Shown: positions 48,874-58,536 of the stretch, one piece after another | Layout of the letters: the number at the start of each line of letters is the position of its first letter | Numbering within the stretch: the stretch's first letter is position 1 | Assembly (NCBI GenBank): GCA_003045895.1 | Contig: PZPC01000013.1 | Location: forward strand, 1 to 64,000 | DNA from: Bacteroidota bacterium | Lineage (GTDB): Bacteria; Bacteroidota; Bacteroidia; Chitinophagales; Saprospiraceae | Length of the DNA stretch: 64,000 bases | Reading direction: 5' to 3' | The notes under the pieces: model-generated | Seen by the model: the letters and a program-made list of their open reading frames with translations, nothing else | What the model was told of the DNA's origin: nothing | Database searches by the model: none | Position numbers and translations under genes: made by a program

Positions 48874-50211
48874 ATGGATTTTATTATTGATTTATTGCGT
48901 GCTGGTTTGGGGATTACCATCTTATTGGGGATCTGTTATTTGCTTAGTAGTAACCGCAAGGCCATCAATTGGCGACTGGTCGCCATTGGGATGGGATTAC
49001 AGTTTTTCCTTGCTTTTTTCATCCTTATCGTGCCTGGCGTAAGCAATGTTTTCGACCTCATCTCCCGCGGCTTTACCAGTGTTATCGCTTTTACGGCTGC
49101 TGGATCTCAGTTTATGTTTGGGAATATTGTCAAGGACATGAGTTCCTTCGGCTACATTTTTGCCTTTCAGGTACTACCAACGATTGTTTTTTTTAGTGCC
49201 CTTACGGCCATCCTCTATTATTTTGGAATCCTGCAAAAGATCGTTTACGGCTTAGCCTGGCTGCTCTCCCGGACCATGGGCCTATCGGGGCCGGAAAGCT
49301 TAGCTGCTGCCGCTAATGTCTTCATCGGACAAACGGAAGCACCGCTCGTCATCAGGCCCTACCTGGAAAACATGACCAAGTCAGAGATTTTATGCCTGAT
49401 GACCGGCGGTATGGCCACGATCGCGGGTAGTGTCTTTGTTGCCTACGTCGGGTATCTGGGGGGGACGGATGAAGTTGCGCGCTTGTTTTTTGCCAAACAT
49501 TTGCTGACGGCTTCTATTATTTCGGCGCCGGCAGCGATCGTGGCGGCGAAAATGCTCTATCCGGAAACCGAGCGCGATGGTGATATCGACAAACAAATGG
49601 AAATGGCTGAAGACGAGGCTACCAATGTCCTTGATGCTATTTCCCGTGGCACCACCGACGGCTTGAAATTAGCGGTTAACGTAGGTGCCATGTTGCTCGT
49701 ATTTACGGCGCTCATCTTTATGATGAACTCCATTTTCCTCAACCTCACCGATTTGGTGAACTGGGGTTTTGCCCAGGTTTTTTCCAGTGTGGGCGACTGG
49801 AATGAGCAAATTGCCCTGTCTACCAATAACCGCTTCGAAGGGTTTAGCTTTACGTATTTACTGGCAATGGTTTTCGCCCCTTTTGCCTGGATTCTGGGTG
49901 TTCCTTTTGAGGATATTACCGTGGTGGGTCAGCTGCTGGGACTCAAGACTGTCATCAATGAGTTTGTCGCTTACGAACAGTTCCAGGGGGTTTTAGCAGA
50001 AGGATTGCTTAAGAATCCCAAATCAGTAATTATCACTACTTATGCACTTTGTGGATTTTCCAATTTTGCTTCTATTGGCATCCAAATTGGAGGGATTGGC
50101 AGTTTGGCTCCGGGGCAGCGCCCGACCTTGACCCAGTTTGGGATAAAAGCGTTGATTGGAGGTACCATTGCTTGTTTTCTAACCGGCACCATTGCTGCCC
50201 TGTTCGTCTGA
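48874..50211 (+). CDS. Concentrative nucleoside transporter (CNT/NupC family)
   Basis: FVFGNIV-type motif (QFMFGNIVKDM), ANVFIGQTEAPLVIRPYL, CGFSNFASIGIQIGGIGSLAP. Confidence 0.94.
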   Translation: MDFIIDLLRAGLGITILLGICYLLSSNRKAINWRLVAIGMGLQFFLAFFILIVPGVSNVFDLISRGFTSVIAFTAAGSQFMFGNIVKDMSSFGYIFAFQVLPTIVFFSALTAILYYFGILQKIVYGLAWLLSRTMGLSGPESLAAAANVFIGQTEAPLVIRPYLENMTKSEILCLMTGGMATIAGSVFVAYVGYLGGTDEVARLFFAKHLLTASIISAPAAIVAAKMLYPETERDGDIDKQMEMAEDEATNVLDAISRGTTDGLKLAVNVGAMLLVFTALIFMMNSIFLNLTDLVNWGFAQVFSSVGDWNEQIALSTNNRFEGFSFTYLLAMVFAPFAWILGVPFEDITVVGQLLGLKTVINEFVAYEQFQGVLAEGLLKNPKSVIITTYALCGFSNFASIGIQIGGIGSLAPGQRPTLTQFGIKALIGGTIACFLTGTIAALFV

Positions 50212-50215
50212 TTTT

Positions 50216-51010
50216 TCAGAATTTCTTGGTGGTGAAATGAAAACAGGCACCTGCTCCCACGGTGCTCTCTACCCAGATTTTACCGCCGTGGCTTTCGACA
50301 ATGCGTTTACACAAAGCTAAACCGATTCCGGTGCCTTGGTCACCAACTTCCCGGGCGTGCAGCCGGGTAAACAACTCGAATATCTTTTGGTGATGGACGG
50401 GGTCAATACCGATTCCCTGGTCTTGAATCGTAAACTCCCAGCAGGCCTGCCGGTCATGGGCCGTAATAGTGATGTGGTTTTCACGACCAGGCTGGCCATA
50501 ATGGATGGCATTGGCCAACAGGTTTTGAAAAAGCTGGGAAATCCGCATCCGGTTGCCCTGGAATTGAGCAGGTAAATTGATTTCCTCAATCGTTATACCC
50601 TGTTGTTCTAAACTGTGGCGTAGATCATACTTGACGAGCATCAACATGTGCTTGGTCTGGATGGTCTCTTCGACAAAGATTCGGCCAGCACGGGAATACT
50701 CCAGGAGATCAAAAATGAGCTTTTGTAACCGGATAACGCCGTTGGTCACGTGTTCAAAATACTCCTCCAGTTCGGGGCTGAGTTGCTCTGGCGGAAGCTT
50801 TTTTCGGATAATGCCCAGGAATCCTTCCACGGAGCGGAGCGGATCCTGAAGATCGTGGCTAGCTACGTAGGCAAAGTACTCCAGATCCTGGTTACTTTGC
50901 TGTAAATCAACGATTTGTTGCCGTAACTGTTGGATCAGCTCGCGCTGATCCTGAGTTTCGGAATTTAGGTCTTTAGTCATCTTTTCATGTTGTCTTTCGT
51001 AAAAACGCAT
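50216..51010 (-). CDS. Sensor histidine kinase (HisKA + HATPase)
   Basis: YVASHDLQDPLRSVEGFLG H-box; IQDQGIGIDPVHHQKIFELFTRLH; GTGIGLALCKRIVESHGGKIW. Tracked N-terminus (51085) is translated from a repeat, so the start is trimmed. Confidence 0.92.
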   Translation of the reverse strand: MRFYERQHEKMTKDLNSETQDQRELIQQLRQQIVDLQQSNQDLEYFAYVASHDLQDPLRSVEGFLGIIRKKLPPEQLSPELEEYFEHVTNGVIRLQKLIFDLLEYSRAGRIFVEETIQTKHMLMLVKYDLRHSLEQQGITIEEINLPAQFQGNRMRISQLFQNLLANAIHYGQPGRENHITITAHDRQACWEFTIQDQGIGIDPVHHQKIFELFTRLHAREVGDQGTGIGLALCKRIVESHGGKIWVESTVGAGACFHFTTKKF

Positions 51011-51038
51011 CTTTACGAACTTTTTAAGGGTGCCCCGC

Positions 51039-51099
51039 CTTAAGTATTTGGACAATAATAAATTTACATTTTTACACCTTCCCACCTTCCCACTTACCC
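51039..51099 (+). repeat. Composite dispersed repeat, copy 2
   Basis: ccttaagtatttggacaataataaatttacatttttacaccttcccaccttcccacttaccc; core identical to 25411-25449 apart from one C/T in the CTTAAGY position. Confidence 0.9.
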
Positions 51100-53247
51100 C
51101 CGAATATATTTTACCGCTGCATCGGTGTTGTAGAAAAAGAAAGACCAGATATCAGCTTGTTCTTCGATGATTTTATTGATGGGCTTACCCGCACCGTGTC
51201 CGGCATCGGTATCAATGCGGATGAGCACGGGATTGTCTCCGGCCTGGCATTTTTGCAGCTGGGCCGCAAACTTGAAACTGTGGGCAGGAACAACCCGGTC
51301 GTCGTGGTCGGCCGTTGTGATCAGCGTAGCCGGATAAGCAGTACCGGGTTTGAGGTTATGGAGCGGACTGTAAGCCAGCAGGTTGGGGAAATCCGCCGGA
51401 TTGTCACTGGAACCATATTCTGGTATCCAGCCTTTGCCCACCGTAAACTTATGGTAGCGCAGCATATCCATCACCCCAACGGCTGGGAAAGCGACTGCAA
51501 ACAGATCCGGGCGCTGGGTCATAGCAGCCCCTACCAGCAAGCCGCCGTTGCTGCCGCCGGCGATAGCCAGCTTTTCTTTGCGGGTATAGCCTTGGTCCAT
51601 CAGGTATTCGGCCGCCGCAATAAAGTCGTCGAAGACATTTTGCTTTTTATCCAGCATACCTGCCTGGTGCCATTCTTCGCCGTATTCGCCACCTCCGCGC
51701 AGGTTGGGCATGGCGAAAACACCACCATTTTCCAGTAATACCAGTCGGGAGGCGCTGAAACCAGGTGTTAAATTGACGTTGAAGCCACCGTAGCCGTAGA
51801 GGTAGGTGGGATTGTTGCCATCCAGCTCCAGGCCTTTTTTGTGAACGATAAACATACTCACCGGCGTACCATCCTTGCTTTTGTAGAAAACCTGCTTCTC
51901 TTCGTAATCAGCCGGATTAAACTTCAGTTCGGTCTGGTAGAAGGGGGAAGATTTTCCACTGGCCACGTCGTACTTGAAGATCGTGGGCGGGTAGATGAAA
52001 GAGGTAAAAGAATAGAACAGTACCGTGTCATCTTCGTCGCCACCAAGGCCGCCAGCAGTACCTGTTCCCGGTAGTACAATAGCTTGTGTATCAGTGCCAT
52101 CGTAGTTGAGTCGGTAATACCGGTCCGTAGCCTTTTCCAGGTAGTTGGCAAACAAATAACCCCCTCCACTCGCCACGTTTTGCAGCAGGTTACTGGTTTC
52201 AGGAATAATTTCTTTCCAGTTTTCGGGTTCGGGCGTGCGGATATCCACCTCTACCAGCCGGTAGTTAGGCGCCCCAATGTCCGTCAGCACCAGGAAACGC
52301 TCACCGATGGTATGCACCACGGTACTCTTGTTTTGGTAGCCCGCAAAAAGCGGTACAAATGCACTGCTGTCTACTTGCAAATCCTTGTAGTAGGTGGCAA
52401 AGCCATTGGTGCCCGGCGCGTCAAACAGGATGAAGTAGTTGCCGTCTTCCGTCACGTAACCATAGTGGTAATTGGCGGGGTTTTCGTCGTCGCGAAAAAC
52501 AAGTTCATCGGCGTCCTGCGGCTGACCCAACTGGTGGTAATAGACACTGTGGTAGAGGTTGTTGCCGGATAGTTTTTTACTGGGCTCCGGCGAGGGGTAA
52601 CGGCTGTAGAAGAAGCCATTGCCAGACCAGCCCGCACCACTGAATTTGACCCATTCCAACTGGTCGGGTAGTTCCTTTTTCGTCGCTACCTCCATCACCC
52701 GAATCTGCTGCCAGTCGCTACCACCGTGGGCCACCGAAAAGGCTACGTAGCGGTCATCTTCCGAAAAACCGACGAGGTTGATGGAAGTGGTTCCATCTTT
52801 GGACCAGACATTGGGATCGATAAACACACTGGGCTCTCCTTCCAGGCCTTTTTGTACGTAAATCACCGCCTGGTTTTGCAACCCGTCATTTTTGGAAAAA
52901 AAGTAATATTCACCCGCCCGCTGCGGAGAACTTAGCCGCGGGTAGTTCAAGAGTTCTGTCAGCCGGTCTTCAATTTGGCGGCGAAAAGGGATGTTTTCTA
53001 AATAGCCGAAGGTCACGTCGTTTTCTGCTGTTACCCATTCCTTGACTTCCTTGGAGGTATCCACTTCGAGCCAGCGGAAGGGGTCATGTATGAGGGTCCC
53101 GTGGTAATCATCTTGCTGGTCTGTTTCCCGGGTTACTGGGTAGACAACTGGCATCTTGGTATAGTTTGTTGTTGATCCTTGATTTTGCCTGGTAGTACAC
53201 GCTAGCAATAACAATAAACTAGCCCAGCAAAGGGTACGAATAAACAT
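51094..53247 (-). CDS. Prolyl oligopeptidase family (S9) lipoprotein
   Basis: AIAGGSNGGLLVGAAMTQRPDLF (GxSxGG), DHDDRVVPAHSFKFAA, lipobox LLLLAC. Confidence 0.95.
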   Translation of the reverse strand: MFIRTLCWASLLLLLACTTRQNQGSTTNYTKMPVVYPVTRETDQQDDYHGTLIHDPFRWLEVDTSKEVKEWVTAENDVTFGYLENIPFRRQIEDRLTELLNYPRLSSPQRAGEYYFFSKNDGLQNQAVIYVQKGLEGEPSVFIDPNVWSKDGTTSINLVGFSEDDRYVAFSVAHGGSDWQQIRVMEVATKKELPDQLEWVKFSGAGWSGNGFFYSRYPSPEPSKKLSGNNLYHSVYYHQLGQPQDADELVFRDDENPANYHYGYVTEDGNYFILFDAPGTNGFATYYKDLQVDSSAFVPLFAGYQNKSTVVHTIGERFLVLTDIGAPNYRLVEVDIRTPEPENWKEIIPETSNLLQNVASGGGYLFANYLEKATDRYYRLNYDGTDTQAIVLPGTGTAGGLGGDEDDTVLFYSFTSFIYPPTIFKYDVASGKSSPFYQTELKFNPADYEEKQVFYKSKDGTPVSMFIVHKKGLELDGNNPTYLYGYGGFNVNLTPGFSASRLVLLENGGVFAMPNLRGGGEYGEEWHQAGMLDKKQNVFDDFIAAAEYLMDQGYTRKEKLAIAGGSNGGLLVGAAMTQRPDLFAVAFPAVGVMDMLRYHKFTVGKGWIPEYGSSDNPADFPNLLAYSPLHNLKPGTAYPATLITTADHDDRVVPAHSFKFAAQLQKCQAGDNPVLIRIDTDAGHGAGKPINKIIEEQADIWSFFFYNTDAAVKYIRG

Positions 53248-53435
53248 AGTTTGTATTTTTGAGCCCACCAGCACTGCTGGCGAGGCAGTAGAATTCGGAC
53301 ACATTAATTGAATCCTAAAAATAGCTATTTTTTTTGAGAAGAAAAGATTTGGACGCTAACAGCTACTCCCTCTCCACTACTTTCTGGAATTCAAAAAATA
53401 GGCTATCTTGGCCCGGAGCAAAATATAAAACGCTA

Positions 53436-56400
53436 ATGCATCAACTAATAGTCACGATTGTTCTTCTTTTGTCAACAAGCTTAACTTTTGGTCAAGGGGC
53501 AGGAAAACCCGAAAAATGGGACGTCAATAACCCACCGGGGGAATGGAACTGGCAATCGGTACAGTTTACCACCGACGAAGGTACCTGGATGAACCTGGAC
53601 GTGAGCCCCGATGGCAAAACCATTGTTTTTGACCTCCTGGGAGACATTTACGCCATGCCCATTGCGGGCGGCCCGGCTCGCGTACTGCGCAGTGGGCTGG
53701 CCTGGGAAGTGCAGCCCCGGTTTAGCCCTTCTGGCAAGCAGATCCTGTTTACCAGCGACGCCGGCGGCGGAGACAATATCTGGGTCATGAATGCCGATGG
53801 CAGCGATGGCAAACAGGTCACCAAAGAAGATTTTCGCCTGCTCAACAATGCCGCCTGGACACCCGACGGCCAGTACTTCGTGGCGCGTAAGCACTTCACC
53901 TCCCAGCGTTCGCTCGGAGCCGGAGAAATGTGGCTGTACCACCTCAGCGGCGGCAGCGGGATTCAACTGACCGAACGCAAAAATGACCAACAGGATGTCA
54001 ACGAACCTTCGGTTTCGCCCGATGGCCGCTACGTCTACTTCAGCGAAGACATGTACCCGGGCGGGTATTTCCAGTACAACAAAGACCCCAACAGCCAGAT
54101 CTACGTCATTCGCCGCTACGATCGCCAGGAAAACAAGATCGAAGACCTCATCACGGGTGCTGGTGGCGCCTGCCGGCCACAAATTTCCAACGATGGGAAA
54201 AAGCTGGCTTTTGTCCGCCGGGTACGTACAAAAACGACCCTGTTGGTCTACGACCTGGAAACGGGGGAAGCATTTTCGCTCTACGATAACCTGAGCAAAG
54301 ACCAACAAGAAGCCTGGGCGGTTTTTGGCGCTTATACCGGTTTCGACTGGACCCCGGACGATGCCGCCATCGTCATCTGGGCCGGCGGAAAAATCTGGCG
54401 GATCCCCAGTGATCCCCTCAGTAAAGCCAAGCCCGTCGTGATTCCTTTTAGTGCTACCGTGGATACCAAAGTAGCGGAAACCCGGCGCCAGCAAAACGAT
54501 GCCTTTACCAAGGATTTTGACGTTAAGGTGATTCGCCACCTCGTGACCGCTCCCGATGGTAAGTCGGTAATCTTCCATGCCGTTGGCCACCTCTGGCAAA
54601 TGGCGCTGGCAACCGCCAAACCAACCCGCCTGACCAAAACTACTCAACTGGAATTTGAACCCGCTTTTTCGCCCGATGGCCAGCAACTGGCCTACGTCAG
54701 TTGGGATGACGAAGAAATGGGCGCCCTGGTTGTCCGCAACCTGGCAACGGGCATCGAGCGCACCCTTACTACGGAGAAAGGCATCTTTCGTACCCCTTCC
54801 TTTTCGCCTGATGGGCAATCGTTGGTGTACCAAAAAGAAGAAGGCAACGGCCACCAGGGCTATACCCATTGCACCGAACCGGGCATCTACTTAATCTCCG
54901 TAAAGAGTGGCACGCCCACGCTGGTTACTCCGCGCGGCGATTTTCCGGTTTTCAGCGCCGACGGGCAACGGATTTTTTACCAAACCGGCGGCTTCCTCTT
55001 CGGTAGCCTCACCAAAGGTTTCTACAGTTGCAAGCTCGATGGCAGCGACGAAAAGAAACACTTCGATGGCCAGTACGCCCAACGCTTCAGCATCAGCCCC
55101 GACAACAACTGGATTGCCTGGTCGGAGTTGTTTAAAGTCTACGTAGCTCCTTTCCCAAAGTCGGGAAAAGCCGTAGGCATCAACGCCCAAACCAAAGCCG
55201 TCCCCGTGGCACAGGTGGCCAAAGATGCGGGGATTAACATCCACTGGTCTGCCGACAGCAAAAGCTTGCATTGGACCCTGGGTAACGAATATTTTTCGGA
55301 TAACCTCAACGAGCGTTTCGCCTTTTTGCTGGGCGCCGGCGATAGTATTCCACCGCTTGACTCAACCGGATTGCGCATCCCCCTGCGCCTGCCCATGGAC
55401 CAACCCACGGGCATCGTAGCTTTTACGAATGCGCGCCTGATTACCATGGAAGGCGACGCCGTAATCGAAAACGGTACCCTGATTGTAGAAGGTAATGTGA
55501 TTAAAACCATGGGCCCCGGCGCCAGCACGCCAGTTCCGGCTGCCGCCAAGGTCATCGACTGCACGGGTAAGTCCATCATGCCCGGCATTGTGGATGTACA
55601 CGGCCACCTGGGCGATTTTCGCTACGGCATAAGCCCGCAAAAAAGCTGGTACTACTACGCCAACCTCGCCTACGGAGTCACCACGGCCCACGACCCCAGC
55701 TCCAACTCGGAGATGATCTTCAGCCAGAGTGAGATGATCAAAGCGGGTGAAATGGTAGGTCCGCGCCTGTTCAGCACCGGAACCATCATCTACGGTGCCG
55801 ATGGCGACTTCAAAGCGGTGATCAACAACCTGGACGACGCGCGCTCGGCGCTGCGCCGCACCCAGGCCTACGGGGCTTTTAGTGTGAAAAGCTACAACCA
55901 GCCCCGCCGCGAGCAGCGCCAGATGGTGATGCGGGCGGCCAAGGAATTGGGCTTGCTGGTCGTGCCGGAAGGGGGCTCGTTCTTCTACCACAATATGACC
56001 ATGCTGGCAGATGGACACACCGGGGTGGAGCACAATATTCCAGTGGCGCCGCTCTACCGGGATGTGACCACTTTTTGGGCGGCCACCGAAGCCCACAATA
56101 CGCCTACGCTCATCGTCAACTACGGCGGCGTGAACGGGGAATACTACTGGTACCAAAATACCAACGTCTGGGAAAAAGACCGCCTGCTCACCTTTACGCC
56201 GCGCCCGGTTGTCGACAGTCGGGCCCGCCACCGTACCATGATTCCGGCAGAGGAGTATGAAAATGGCCACATCCTCACCAGTCGTTCGCTCAAGAAACTG
56301 ACGGACGTGGGGGTAGAGATCAACCTCGGCTCGCACGGACAACTTCAGGGCTTAGGCGCTCACTGGGAACTCTGGATGCTACAGCAAGGCGGTATGACCA

Positions 56401-56723
56401 ACCAGGAAGCCCTCTCCGCAGCTACCATCAATGGGGCCCGCTACCTGGGTATGGACCACCAGATCGGTAGCCTCAAAACAGGCAAACTCGCCGACCTCAT
56501 CGTCATCGATGGCAATCCGTTGGCGGACATCCGCGCCAGCGAAAAGGTGGATATGACGATGGTCAATGGCCGCTTGTACGATGCCGCAACCATGAACGAA
56601 GTGGGCAATTACCAGCGCAACCGGACCAAATTCTACTTCGAGCAACCGGGCAGTGGCAACGTCTGGCCCGTAATGACCGAAACCGGTAGTGCCATGCCCA
56701 CCCAGTGTGCGTGCCAGCGGTAA
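53436..56723 (+). CDS. TolB/PD40 beta-propeller fused to amidohydrolase
   Basis: Repeated FSPDGQ/VSPDGR strands, then VDVHGHLGDF, GSHGQLQGLGAHWELWM, GSLKTGKLADLIVIDGNPL. Confidence 0.92.
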   Translation: MHQLIVTIVLLLSTSLTFGQGAGKPEKWDVNNPPGEWNWQSVQFTTDEGTWMNLDVSPDGKTIVFDLLGDIYAMPIAGGPARVLRSGLAWEVQPRFSPSGKQILFTSDAGGGDNIWVMNADGSDGKQVTKEDFRLLNNAAWTPDGQYFVARKHFTSQRSLGAGEMWLYHLSGGSGIQLTERKNDQQDVNEPSVSPDGRYVYFSEDMYPGGYFQYNKDPNSQIYVIRRYDRQENKIEDLITGAGGACRPQISNDGKKLAFVRRVRTKTTLLVYDLETGEAFSLYDNLSKDQQEAWAVFGAYTGFDWTPDDAAIVIWAGGKIWRIPSDPLSKAKPVVIPFSATVDTKVAETRRQQNDAFTKDFDVKVIRHLVTAPDGKSVIFHAVGHLWQMALATAKPTRLTKTTQLEFEPAFSPDGQQLAYVSWDDEEMGALVVRNLATGIERTLTTEKGIFRTPSFSPDGQSLVYQKEEGNGHQGYTHCTEPGIYLISVKSGTPTLVTPRGDFPVFSADGQRIFYQTGGFLFGSLTKGFYSCKLDGSDEKKHFDGQYAQRFSISPDNNWIAWSELFKVYVAPFPKSGKAVGINAQTKAVPVAQVAKDAGINIHWSADSKSLHWTLGNEYFSDNLNERFAFLLGAGDSIPPLDSTGLRIPLRLPMDQPTGIVAFTNARLITMEGDAVIENGTLIVEGNVIKTMGPGASTPVPAAAKVIDCTGKSIMPGIVDVHGHLGDFRYGISPQKSWYYYANLAYGVTTAHDPSSNSEMIFSQSEMIKAGEMVGPRLFSTGTIIYGADGDFKAVINNLDDARSALRRTQAYGAFSVKSYNQPRREQRQMVMRAAKELGLLVVPEGGSFFYHNMTMLADGHTGVEHNIPVAPLYRDVTTFWAATEAHNTPTLIVNYGGVNGEYYWYQNTNVWEKDRLLTFTPRPVVDSRARHRTMIPAEEYENGHILTSRSLKKLTDVGVEINLGSHGQLQGLGAHWELWMLQQGGMTNQEALSAATINGARYLGMDHQIGSLKTGKLADLIVIDGNPLADIRASEKVDMTMVNGRLYDAATMNEVGNYQRNRTKFYFEQPGSGNVWPVMTETGSAMPTQCACQR

Positions 56724-56747
56724 GTGCGGGTTCGGTTCGTTGAACGA

Positions 56748-56784
56748 GTCATCCAACCGGTGCTAATGGCACCGGTTGGATGAC
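56748..56784. repeat. Perfect 16-bp intergenic hairpin
   Basis: gtcatccaaccggtgc-taatg-gcaccggttggatgac; no T-run follows. Confidence 0.8.
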
Positions 56785-56842
56785 AACGCCAGAAAATTGT
56801 ACGGCTTAACAATCTTTTTCTATCGCTTGTGAATAGACCTAT

Positions 56843-58435
56843 ATGAAAACCAACTTCCTCCTTTTTCTTTTTCTTGGAATCGCTTCTCTCACCTTCGCCC
56901 AGGTCGATGCATCTCCCAACCGCAAGGCGGGCGAGGGGAGTGGGCCACATACCCAACTCATCATTCGGGGGGTGACCCTCATCAACGGCAACGGCGCACC
57001 ACCGCGGGGCCCCATTGATATTGTGGTCGAAAACAACCGCATTGTGGGTATTAAGGTAGTGGGTAATCCGGGTGTTCCGATTGCCGCCGACGACCGACCG
57101 ACCCTGAAAGAAGGTGGAGTCGAACTGGACGCCGAAGGCATGTACCTGCTGCCCGGTTTTGTGGATATGCACGGACACATCGGCGGCCAGGCACAAGGTG
57201 CTGATGCCGAGTACGTCTTTAAATTGTGGCTCGGCCACGGGGTCACTACCTTACGGGATCCTTCTTGTGGCAATGGCCTCGACTGGGTGCTGGCCCACAA
57301 AACGCGCAGCGCGGCCAATGAGATCGTTGCCCCGCGGATTGCGGCCTACACGGTTTTCGGACAGGGTAATTACGACCTGATCAACACCGCCGAAGGTGCC
57401 CGCGAGTGGGTACGTGCCAATGCCAAAAAAGGCGCTGATGGCATCAAGTTTTTCGGTGCGGCGCCCGAAATCATGGCTGCTGGACTCGAGGAAAACAAAA
57501 AGCTCGGCCTCCGCTCGGCTTGCCATCACGCCCAGATGGACGTGGGCCGGTGGAACGTGCTCAACAGCGCCCGCGCCGGGCTAACGTCAATGGAACACTG
57601 GTACGGCTTGCCCGAAGCGCTTTTTGCCGACCGAACGGTGCAAAACTATCCGGTCGACTACAATTACCAAAACGAACAAGACCGCTTTACCGAAGCGGGG
57701 CGACTCTGGAAACAGGCTGCACCGCCGTACAGCGACCACTGGAACAAGGTAATGGACGAACTGCTGGCCCTGGATTTTACCCTGGACCCTACCTTCAATA
57801 TTTACGAAGCCAACCGCGACCTCATGCGGGCCCGCCGGGCCGACTGGCACGAAGAATACACCCTGCCCAGCTTGTGGCGCTTTTACCAACCCAGCCGCAT
57901 CAGCCACGGGTCGTACTGGCATGCCTGGGGAACCGAACAGGAGGTGGCCTGGCGCGAAAATTACCGCCTCTGGATGGCTTTCATCAATGAATACAAAAAC
58001 CGCGGCGGGCGCGTGACTGCCGGCTCCGATTCTGGCTATATTTACCAACTCTACGGTTTCGCCTACATCCGCGAGCTGGAGCTCTTGCGCGAAGCAGGCT
58101 TCCATCCCCTGGAGGTAATCCGTGCGGCCACGCTTGCCGGCGCGGAGGCGCTGGGCCTGGATCGTGAAATTGGAACGGTGGAAGTGGGCAAAAAGGCCGA
58201 TTTTGTAATCGTCCGGGAAAACCCCCTCGCCGACCTTAAAGTGTTGTACGGTACGGGAGCGATCCGGCTGGACGAAAACAACGAAGTGGTACGTACCGAG
58301 GGCATCAAGTATACCGTCAAGGACGGTATTGTCTACGATGCGCAGGCGCTTTTGGAAGACGTCAAAGCCATGGTGCGTGCGGCCAAATCATCAGAAGGGG
58401 TAGAAATTCGCCAACCCGGCAGTAAAGACTACTAG
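56843..58435 (+). CDS. Amidohydrolase family protein
   Basis: LLPGFVDMHGHIGG, VTAGSDSG, GTVEVGKKADFVIVRENPL; signal peptide. Confidence 0.92.
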   Translation: MKTNFLLFLFLGIASLTFAQVDASPNRKAGEGSGPHTQLIIRGVTLINGNGAPPRGPIDIVVENNRIVGIKVVGNPGVPIAADDRPTLKEGGVELDAEGMYLLPGFVDMHGHIGGQAQGADAEYVFKLWLGHGVTTLRDPSCGNGLDWVLAHKTRSAANEIVAPRIAAYTVFGQGNYDLINTAEGAREWVRANAKKGADGIKFFGAAPEIMAAGLEENKKLGLRSACHHAQMDVGRWNVLNSARAGLTSMEHWYGLPEALFADRTVQNYPVDYNYQNEQDRFTEAGRLWKQAAPPYSDHWNKVMDELLALDFTLDPTFNIYEANRDLMRARRADWHEEYTLPSLWRFYQPSRISHGSYWHAWGTEQEVAWRENYRLWMAFINEYKNRGGRVTAGSDSGYIYQLYGFAYIRELELLREAGFHPLEVIRAATLAGAEALGLDREIGTVEVGKKADFVIVRENPLADLKVLYGTGAIRLDENNEVVRTEGIKYTVKDGIVYDAQALLEDVKAMVRAAKSSEGVEIRQPGSKDY

Positions 58436-58536
58436 CCAATTGGGTCCTTTGCTTAACATTAACACCCAAAGGTTTGCTGGTTCGTGCATGTTTTGACAAT
58501 TTTGCGGGGAATTTTCCATGAACTAAATTTTTTTCC

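Noticed and set aside
51011-51085. Extended N-terminus of the histidine kinase (MGRCKNVNLLLSKYLRRGTL...)
   Set aside because: It is a translation of the dispersed repeat; a downstream start (51010 or 50980) is more plausible.
53481-54869. 462-aa minus-strand ORF (and 55362-56342 minus)
   Set aside because: Antisense to the TolB-amidohydrolase gene, explained by codon bias of the real gene.
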